From Burkholderiales bacterium (lineage in GTDB: Bacteria; Pseudomonadota; Gammaproteobacteria; Burkholderiales; Burkholderiaceae_C), in assembly GCA_005789685.1 (NCBI GenBank), contig SXXD01000074.1, positions 1 through 5,470 of the forward strand: DNA of 5,470 nt, in the 5' to 3' direction. Positions 1-5,470 of this stretch are shown one piece after another. Numbering within the stretch: position 1 is the stretch's first letter; every line of letters starts with the position of its first letter. Made by a program: the position numbers and the translations under genes. The notes below the pieces were generated by a model. The model ran no database searches. It saw nothing but the letters and a program-made list of their open reading frames with translations, and was not told where the DNA came from.

Positions 1-432
1 CACGTAGTAGGGCTCGGCACCCCCTAACAGCGTGGCACCTTCGTAAATTTGATAGAAGGGATTGGGGCTGACCACACGTGCACCTGGTTTTGTGGGGTCT
101 ATGACTGCTTGAGCCAGGGAAAAAAGGGCTTCTCTTGAGCCATTGACGGGTAAAATTTGGGTGCTGGCTTGAATTTCAATGCGGTATCTGCGCTGGAGCC
201 ATTGGGCACACGCCTCCCGCATGCGCAATTCTCCGGCAGTGGCTGGATAGCCAGACAGTGCTGTATCCAGCGAGGCTTTGAGGGCGGTTTTGATGAATTC
301 GGGCGTTGCGTGTTTGGGCTCGCCAATGCCCAAACTAATGTGTGCGCGGTCTGTGGGTGGGCTTACCGTTGCGAACAATTGGCGGAGGCGCTCGAAGGGG
401 TAGGGTTGTAGGGTGGCCAAGAGGGGGTTCAT
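1..432 (-). CDS. dapC: Succinyldiaminopimelate transaminase (DapC), N-terminal part, cut by the window's left edge
   Basis: A PLP-dependent aminotransferase of fold type I. It is predicted to transfer the amino group of glutamate to N-succinyl-2-amino-6-ketopimelate in the cytoplasmic succinylase branch of lysine and meso-diaminopimelate synthesis. The 144 codons present read without interruption from ATG at 432-430 to the window edge. Visible family motifs are the N-terminal LQPYPFERLRQLF (residues 8-20), LGIGEP (34-39), SGYPATAGELRMRE (60-73), LPVNGSREALF (94-104, the cofactor phosphate region) and SPNPFYQIYEGA (122-133). The catalytic PLP lysine lies in the missing C-terminal part; the family is about 400 residues, so about a third is here. 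The frame stays open upstream to a TAA near 514, with only TTG alternatives (450, 474), so the ATG is preferred on family N-terminus. The start has no clear Shine-Dalgarno and abuts a hairpin. The gene diverges from smc. In Bordetella the enzyme is encoded with other dap genes; here any partners would lie off the left edge. A related aminotransferase specificity cannot be excluded from the N-terminus alone. Confidence 0.87.
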   Translation of the reverse strand, partial: MNPLLATLQPYPFERLRQLFATVSPPTDRAHISLGIGEPKHATPEFIKTALKASLDTALSGYPATAGELRMREACAQWLQRRYRIEIQASTQILPVNGSREALFSLAQAVIDPTKPGARVVSPNPFYQIYEGATLLGGAEPYYV

Positions 433-459
433 GCCCCAATTATCCGGCAATTGTGGGGC
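433..459. repeat. Imperfect inverted repeat (hairpin) abutting the dapC start codon
   Basis: The left arm GCCCCAATT (433-441) pairs with the right arm AATTGTGGGGC (449-459). The only interruption is a 2-nt bulge (G453, T454), and the loop is 7 nt. On the plus strand the stem is followed, two bases later, by TTTTT (462-466), so it resembles a weak intrinsic terminator for plus-strand transcription. On the minus strand it forms the last 27 nt before the dapC ATG and would enclose the ribosome-binding region if transcribed. Both readings are inference; the base complementarity is seen directly. Confidence 0.5.
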
Positions 460-568
460 TGTTTTTGAGTTCAATTTCAGGTGTTTTACAGCCTGATGGG
501 GCCCTTGGGTCGGTTAACATGCAGGCTTGTGGCGCGAGTTGTGCCATCTGACCTAATTTCTGACACCT
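433..568. promoter_or_regulatory. Divergent dapC/smc intergenic region
   Basis: These 136 bp separate two outward-facing genes and must carry or adjoin their promoters, but no strong sigma-70 pair is visible. For dapC, the minus strand has GATAAT (plus 444-439; 5 of 6 to the -10 consensus) only six bases before the ATG. If used, it would give an almost leaderless message, but the region 16-18 bases upstream has no good -35; TTGAAC (474-469) is 24 bases away. For smc, TTTACA (485-490) is a good -35 without a correctly spaced -10, and TAACAT (515-520) is a weak -10 without a -35. Other structure includes the hairpin at 433-459, a direct repeat TCTGAC (547-552 and 559-564), and a 7-bp inverted repeat CAGGTGT (478-484) / ACACCTG (563-569) that overlaps the smc start codon. 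A regulatory role follows from position; no specific site is established. Confidence 0.4.
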
Positions 569-3500
569 GTGCGCCTCAATTCCATCAAATTATCTGGATT
601 CAAATCCTTTGCAGAACCCACCAATTTTGTCCTCCCTGGGCAGTTGGTCGGAGTTGTCGGCCCCAATGGTTGCGGAAAATCTAACATCATGGACGCATGC
701 CGCTGGGTTTTGGGGGAATCCAAAGCTTCCGAATTGCGTGGTGAATCCATGCAAGACGTTATCTTCAATGGCACCAACACTCGCAAGCCGGCCAGTCGGG
801 CCAGCGTTGAATTGGTCTTTGACAATGCAGACCACCGTGCGGGTGGGCAGTGGGGGCAATTTTTAGAAATAGCGGTTAAACGCGTTTTGACACGAGACGG
901 CAACAGCAGTTATTTCATCAACAACCAACCCGTGCGTCGACGCGATGTCCAAGATGTTTTTCTGGGAACAGGCTTAGGCCCCCGTGCTTACGCCATCATT
1001 GGTCAGGGCACCATCAGCAGAATCATTGAGTCCAGGCCGGAAGAATTGCGATTGTTTTTGGAAGAAGCTGCAGGTGTTTCCAAATACAAAGAACGGCGCC
1101 GCGAAACTGAAAATCGCCTGTCAGATACCAGAGAAAACCTAACGCGTGTTGATGACATTCTGCGCGAATTGAATGCCAATTTGGAAAAGTTGGAGAAGCA
1201 GGCCGAAGTGGCTCAGCGGTTCAATGCTTTAAAAGCCGACAGCTCTTTAAAGCAGCAGCAGCTTTGGTTCATCAAACGCGCAGATGCAGAAACCGATCAA
1301 GTCAAAATCAAAGCTGATGTAGACAAGGCCGTCATTGATTTAGAGGCGCGTATCGCCGATTTGAGGCATGTTGAGGCAGACCTAGAAACCGTGCGTCAAG
1401 CGCACTATGCCGCTGGCGATCAAGTCAACCAGGCGCAAGGCTTGTTGTACGAGGCCAGTGCTGAAGTTTCCAAGTTAGAAGCTGAAATTCGCTTCGTGGT
1501 GGAAGGTCGCCAGCGTGCTGAGCAGCGCCTGCTTCAATTGCAGGCCCAGTCTACAGAGTGGTCCGAAAAGCAAATACAAGCCCTGGCAGAGTTGGAAGCG
1601 TTGGCAGAACAAGCCCTGCAAGCCGAAGATCAAACCATCACATTGGCTGCACAAGTCGAGGACCAAGCCCAAGCCTTGCCTGATTTGGAAGAAGTCCTGC
1701 GGCAAGCACAAGCCAAAGCCAACGAGCAAAGAGGCAGTGTGGTGCAGGTTCAACAGCAAATTCAGGTGCTGGCGGCCGATCAACGCAACATCGAAGACCA
1801 AACTCGACAACTCTCAACCAGGCGAGAGCGCTTGTTGGCTGATCGAAATGCACTGGATGCCCCAGACGAGCAAGGACTTGTTCAATTGAAAGCGCAATTG
1901 GCGCAAGCAGACACTTTGGCAAAGTTGTGCAACACCACCTTGCAAGAGTTAGAAGAACAAACCCCAAGATTGGATCAAGAGCGCCGAGATCAGCAGCAGT
2001 CTGTGAACGACGAGTCTGCCAAATTGGCAGATCTCACTGCCAAGATTGAAGCCCTTAAATCACTCCAAGAAAAAGTCAAAACCGACGGCAAACTCAAGCC
2101 CTGGTTGAACAAACACGGCCTTGATCAGCTGCAAGGCTTGTGGAGCAAGATGCACATGGAACCCGGTTGGGAGAATGCCATGGAATCTGCGCTTCGCGAG
2201 AAGCTTTCATCGCTTGAGGTTTCGCGCCTTGACATGGTGAAGGCTTTTGCATCCGATGCGCCGCCAGCCAAACTCTCGTTTTATTCACCGCCAAATGCCA
2301 CTCAAACAGCAGCTCGAAAAGGACTGCCTGCTGCTTGCCGACCCCTTTCCGATTTGCTCAGACTTTCTGATGCTGGCCTCTCGGCTTTGCTCACCGATTG
2401 GCTTCAAGGTTATTTCACAGCGCCTTCTTTGGAAGACGCCATGGCTTGGCGTGATCAACTGCAAGGCGCCGAATGCTTTGTAGTTCAGACGGGTCATGCC
2501 GTTGGCAAACACAGTGTCAGTTTTTATGCCCCTGATTCTGAACAAGCAGGCCTCTTGGCGCGCGCCCAAGACATTGAAAACTTCGAAAAGCAATTGCGTG
2601 CTCAAACATTGATCGCAGAAGAAACAAGGTCAGCCTCCGTTCGTGCTGAAGCAGCGTATTCTGATGCTGCGCAACGGTTGGTATCGGCCAGGCAAGAAGC
2701 CTCAGAGGCTCAATCGAAAGCCCACGAACTCCAGGTTGAAACACTTCGACTTTCGCAATGGGCAGACCAAACTCGCGATCGCACTGAGCAAATCGCCAAT
2801 GACATGGCAGAAATTGACCTTCACTTAGAAGAGCTTCAAGAGCGTCGAATCACGGCTGAAGCTCGATTTGAAGAACTCGACATGCAGTTGGCTGACAGTC
2901 AAGAACGCCACGCACAACTTGATGAGCGCGTGATTGAAGCTGAGCGCAAACTGTCAGAATGTCGTGAGCAGCAACGAACGCTTGAACGTTTGGCACAAGA
3001 AGCCACTTTTTCACAGCGCAGCCTAGAAGCCAGGCGCTCAGAATTGCAGCGTGGACTAGAAACTGCGGTCCAGCAAATTAAATCGATTGCAGATGAGCAA
3101 GAACGAGCCAAGGAAGAATTGTCCCGGCTTACCGATGCAGCGGCTCAGGCCGGTTTGCAAAATGCATTGGCCATGAAAATGGAGAGGGAGCAGGTATTGG
3201 GAGCCAAGCGCAGTGAGTACGACGACCTCACGGCGCGCTTGCGCGCCAGTGATGAACGCCGCATGAGTTTTGAGCGTGAACTTGATCCCATGCGCCAAAG
3301 AATTACCGAGCTGCAACTCAAAGAACAAGCTTCACGTTTAGGACTTGAGCAATACACGCAGTTGCTGCTTGATGCTGAGGCAGATCTTGAGGCCTTGGCC
3401 AAATCAATTGAGGAAGGCCAAGTTCGCTTAACGGGCTTGCAATCTGAAATCGATCGCCTGAATCGGGAAATTGTGGCTCTGGGTGCTGTGAATTTGGCTG

Positions 3501-4096
3501 CATTAGAAGAGTTGACAACATCCCGTGAACGCAAGGCGTTCTTGGACGCACAGACCGCCGATTTAACCGAAGCCATGACCACGCTTGAAGATGCCATTAA
3601 GAAAATTGACGCTGAAACCAGAGATCTATTGGCCGGTACTTTCAAAATAGTCAACGAACATTTTGGGCGCATGTTCCCTGAATTGTTTGGCGGTGGCAGT
3701 GCTCGCTTGGTTATGACGGGCGATGAAATTTTGGACTCAGGTGTTCAGGTGATGGCGCAGCCACCGGGCCAAAAAAACCAGACCATTCATTTGTTGTCTG
3801 GCGGGCAAAAGGCACTCACAGCCATTGCCTTGGTGTTTGCTATTTTTCAACTCAACCCAGCACCTTTTTGTTTGCTGGACGAGGTGGACGCCCCCTTGGA
3901 CGACGCGAACACAGAGCGGTATGCCAAATTGGTCAAGAGCATGGGCAAAGAAACCCAATTTTTGTTCATCAGTCACAACAAGATTGCGATGGAGATGGCC
4001 GAGCAATTGATTGGCGTGACCATGCAAGAGCAGGGCGTCTCCCGAATTGTTGCCGTAGACATGGAAGCTGCAGTTTCGATTGCCGTGGCGGCCTGA
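569..4096 (+). CDS. smc: Chromosome segregation protein SMC, complete
   Basis: Bacterial condensin ATPase, acting as a dimer, normally with ScpA/ScpB kleisin and KITE subunits, to extrude and align DNA and promote origin segregation. The 1175 residues match the usual family length. The N-terminal half of the head carries Walker A GPNGCGKS (31-38), the R-loop LRG (56-58) and the Q-loop GQG (145-147, Q146). A long Glu/Gln/Ala-rich coiled coil runs from about 165 to 500, a globular hinge covers about 500-670 (glycines G517 and G523 near its start), and a returning coiled coil extends to about 1020. The C-terminal head has the signature LSGGQ (1076-1080), Walker B LLDEVDAPLDD with D1104 and catalytic E1105, and the H-loop histidine H1136 in FISHNK. 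All ATPase elements are intact and there is no frameshift. The GTG start is fixed by the family N-terminus MRLNSIKLSGFKSF and an in-frame TAA at 554-556. No Shine-Dalgarno is evident. It is probably co-transcribed with zipA, 41 bp downstream. No scpA or scpB gene is adjacent. Confidence 0.98.
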   Translation: MRLNSIKLSGFKSFAEPTNFVLPGQLVGVVGPNGCGKSNIMDACRWVLGESKASELRGESMQDVIFNGTNTRKPASRASVELVFDNADHRAGGQWGQFLEIAVKRVLTRDGNSSYFINNQPVRRRDVQDVFLGTGLGPRAYAIIGQGTISRIIESRPEELRLFLEEAAGVSKYKERRRETENRLSDTRENLTRVDDILRELNANLEKLEKQAEVAQRFNALKADSSLKQQQLWFIKRADAETDQVKIKADVDKAVIDLEARIADLRHVEADLETVRQAHYAAGDQVNQAQGLLYEASAEVSKLEAEIRFVVEGRQRAEQRLLQLQAQSTEWSEKQIQALAELEALAEQALQAEDQTITLAAQVEDQAQALPDLEEVLRQAQAKANEQRGSVVQVQQQIQVLAADQRNIEDQTRQLSTRRERLLADRNALDAPDEQGLVQLKAQLAQADTLAKLCNTTLQELEEQTPRLDQERRDQQQSVNDESAKLADLTAKIEALKSLQEKVKTDGKLKPWLNKHGLDQLQGLWSKMHMEPGWENAMESALREKLSSLEVSRLDMVKAFASDAPPAKLSFYSPPNATQTAARKGLPAACRPLSDLLRLSDAGLSALLTDWLQGYFTAPSLEDAMAWRDQLQGAECFVVQTGHAVGKHSVSFYAPDSEQAGLLARAQDIENFEKQLRAQTLIAEETRSASVRAEAAYSDAAQRLVSARQEASEAQSKAHELQVETLRLSQWADQTRDRTEQIANDMAEIDLHLEELQERRITAEARFEELDMQLADSQERHAQLDERVIEAERKLSECREQQRTLERLAQEATFSQRSLEARRSELQRGLETAVQQIKSIADEQERAKEELSRLTDAAAQAGLQNALAMKMEREQVLGAKRSEYDDLTARLRASDERRMSFERELDPMRQRITELQLKEQASRLGLEQYTQLLLDAEADLEALAKSIEEGQVRLTGLQSEIDRLNREIVALGAVNLAALEELTTSRERKAFLDAQTADLTEAMTTLEDAIKKIDAETRDLLAGTFKIVNEHFGRMFPELFGGGSARLVMTGDEILDSGVQVMAQPPGQKNQTIHLLSGGQKALTAIALVFAIFQLNPAPFCLLDEVDAPLDDANTERYAKLVKSMGKETQFLFISHNKIAMEMAEQLIGVTMQEQGVSRIVAVDMEAAVSIAVAA

Positions 4097-4099
4097 ACA

Positions 4100-4112
4100 A
4101 ATCAATTTGATT
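4100..4112. repeat. 13-bp AT-rich palindrome in the smc-zipA gap
   Basis: AATCAA and TTGATT are perfect 6-bp inverted arms around a single T at 4106, starting four bases after the smc stop codon. With a one-base centre and no GC-rich stem or T-tract it does not look like an intrinsic terminator. It could be a protein-binding dyad or chance in an AT-rich spacer. Confidence 0.3.
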
Positions 4113-4137
4113 GACACTGTACTTTGCACATCCTTAT

Positions 4138-5184
4138 ATGAGCTCTTTGCAAAATAGTTTGGCCATTATTGGTGTCGTGACCTTGGTGGGAGTTGTTTTG
4201 TACAACCTCTGGACGGCCCGGCAAAACGCCCCACGCCAAGCTGCACCCGAGACTAAGGCTGGCGTCGACCCTGTTTTAGACGCTTCAGATTTGGGTCACT
4301 CAGGTTTGAAAGTATCAGCCTATTTAGACGATGAAATTGGCATTTTGCCCACGCCTGAAAAGAAACCTCCGCTGGATGCACTGATCGACGTGATTGCTGC
4401 GATTGAGCTTGATGTGCAGGTTTCAGGCGATGCTGCTTTGGCGGCTTTGCCAACCACGCGCCGAGTCGGTACCAAACCATTTGCTGTTGAAGGATTGAAT
4501 GACAATACGGGCGAATGGGAAACCCCAGTGGCTGGGCGCAGGTACCACGCATTTCAGGCGGGTGTTCAATTGGCCAACCGGGTAGGGCCTTTGAATGAAA
4601 TTGAATTTTCAGAGTATGTGATCAAAGCCCAAAACTTTGCCGATTCAATTGGGGGTGCGCCAGAGTTTCCAGACATGTTGGAAGAAGTGGCGCGTGCCCG
4701 TGAGCTTGATCAATTTGCCAGTGCGCACGATGCGCAGCTTAGCTTCACTGTATGCGCCACATCAGCAGCTTGGAGTCCGGGCTACATTCACCAAAACGCT
4801 GCGCGTTGGGGTTTTGTGGCCGGCGTCATTCCTGGTCGAATGGTTTTGGCTGCAGCTGTTCAAGGCCTGCCCCCCATCTTGTCTTTGTCCTTTGATACAC
4901 AAGCTGCCATGGCCGATGATCCAGCCTTGTCCGCAATCAAAGAATTTACCTTGAGCCTGGATGTGCCGCAGGTTCCCAGAGAAGAACAAGCGTTTGCCAG
5001 GTTGCGCGAAGCAGCCCGAATTCTTGGCAAAGACATGGACGGTGTCATTACCGATGGTGCAGGACACGCACTTACCGAGGCAGATTTAAACGCCATTGCT
5101 GTTGATTTAGAACTCCTATACGATGCCTTAGATTCACGTGAGTTGTCTGCCGGCTCACCCCAGGCGCGTCGATTGTTCTCGTAA
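4138..5184 (+). CDS. zipA: Cell division protein ZipA (FtsZ-binding membrane anchor), complete
   Basis: Inner-membrane divisome protein predicted to bind the FtsZ C-terminal tail and hold the Z-ring at the membrane. From the ATG at 4138 it has 348 residues. One N-terminal membrane segment covers about residues 7-25 (SLAIIGVVTLVGVVLYNLW) and is followed by positive residues (R28, R34), as in the type Ib topology of ZipA. A short charged/proline region follows, then a middle region (about 78-195), and the C-terminal ZipA-like domain (about 198-335): a strand at DAQLSFTV, the helix YIHQNAARWGF, the strand PPILSLSFD, the strand EFTLSLDVPQV, then a long helix from EEQAFARLREAARILG. E. coli ZipA has a Pro/Gln-rich linker here; this protein does not. 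An upstream in-frame TTG at 4111 would add nine residues (MTLYFAHPY), but the family-like MSSLQ start and membrane segment favour the ATG. Neither start has a Shine-Dalgarno. It sits between smc and ligA, probably in one operon; the ligA GTG is 19 bp past its stop. Family assignment rests on domain pattern and gene order. Confidence 0.82.
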   Translation: MSSLQNSLAIIGVVTLVGVVLYNLWTARQNAPRQAAPETKAGVDPVLDASDLGHSGLKVSAYLDDEIGILPTPEKKPPLDALIDVIAAIELDVQVSGDAALAALPTTRRVGTKPFAVEGLNDNTGEWETPVAGRRYHAFQAGVQLANRVGPLNEIEFSEYVIKAQNFADSIGGAPEFPDMLEEVARARELDQFASAHDAQLSFTVCATSAAWSPGYIHQNAARWGFVAGVIPGRMVLAAAVQGLPPILSLSFDTQAAMADDPALSAIKEFTLSLDVPQVPREEQAFARLREAARILGKDMDGVITDGAGHALTEADLNAIAVDLELLYDALDSRELSAGSPQARRLFS

Positions 5185-5188
5185 TTGA

Positions 5189-5470
<282 letters not shown>

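Noticed and set aside
31..38. Cys instead of Ser in the Smc Walker A motif (GPNGCGKS; residue numbers of Smc, encoded near 659-682)
   Set aside because: The change leaves the essential Gly, Lys and Ser intact, and GPNGCGKS is, to my knowledge, a common variant in proteobacterial Smc proteins; it is not a sign of a defective ATPase.
519..551. Ten-codon ATG frame (MQACGASCAI) upstream of smc, considered as a leader peptide
   Set aside because: There is no ribosome-binding site, no run of regulatory codons and no downstream terminator/antiterminator structure.
481..684. 67-codon plus-strand frame spanning the intergenic region into smc
   Set aside because: It overlaps the smc head domain in another frame, lacks a ribosome-binding site and shows no recognisable protein feature.
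3145..3672. 175-codon open frame antisense to smc
   Set aside because: It is very rich in Ser and Arg, as expected from the complement of a coiled-coil gene rich in Glu, Ala and Leu codons, and the smc frame on the other strand is intact and conserved.
4097..4137. Possible transcription terminator between smc and zipA
   Set aside because: The only dyad (4100-4112) is AT-rich with a one-base centre and no T-tract, so it does not fit an intrinsic terminator.

Overview
This is an ordinary, densely coded chromosomal core region of a betaproteobacterium, most likely of the order Burkholderiales and perhaps Comamonadaceae-like. The assignment rests on protein character and gene order: a dapC-type succinyldiaminopimelate aminotransferase diverges from a smc-zipA-ligA cluster, an arrangement I associate with that order. 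Base composition looks close to balanced, lower than in many high-GC members, and is similar across all genes. I see no insertion sequence, tRNA, rRNA, CRISPR array, prophage gene or other sign of transfer, and no evidence of an undescribed multi-gene system.

Layout: positions 1-432 (minus strand) hold the first 144 codons of dapC, which runs off the left edge. Positions 433-568 are a 136-bp divergent intergenic region. It carries an imperfect hairpin directly against the dapC start codon and some short repeats, but no convincing sigma-70 promoter. Positions 569-4096 (plus) are a complete smc gene of 1175 codons with a GTG start. After a 41-bp gap containing a small AT-rich palindrome, zipA occupies 4138-5184 (348 codons from the preferred ATG). 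After a further 19 bp, ligA starts with GTG at 5204 and runs off the right edge with 89 codons present.

The plus-strand genes probably form one transcription unit for chromosome maintenance and division. Smc compacts and helps segregate the chromosome, ZipA tethers the FtsZ ring to the inner membrane, and LigA seals nicks in replicated and repaired DNA. The divergent dapC makes a precursor of meso-diaminopimelate, used for lysine and peptidoglycan.

The points most worth a second look are a possible sliding-clamp-binding peptide at the extreme N-terminus of LigA, a middle region of ZipA that may be a second, degenerate ZipA-like domain, a hairpin abutting the dapC start codon, and the lack of a clear Shine-Dalgarno sequence at all four gene starts.
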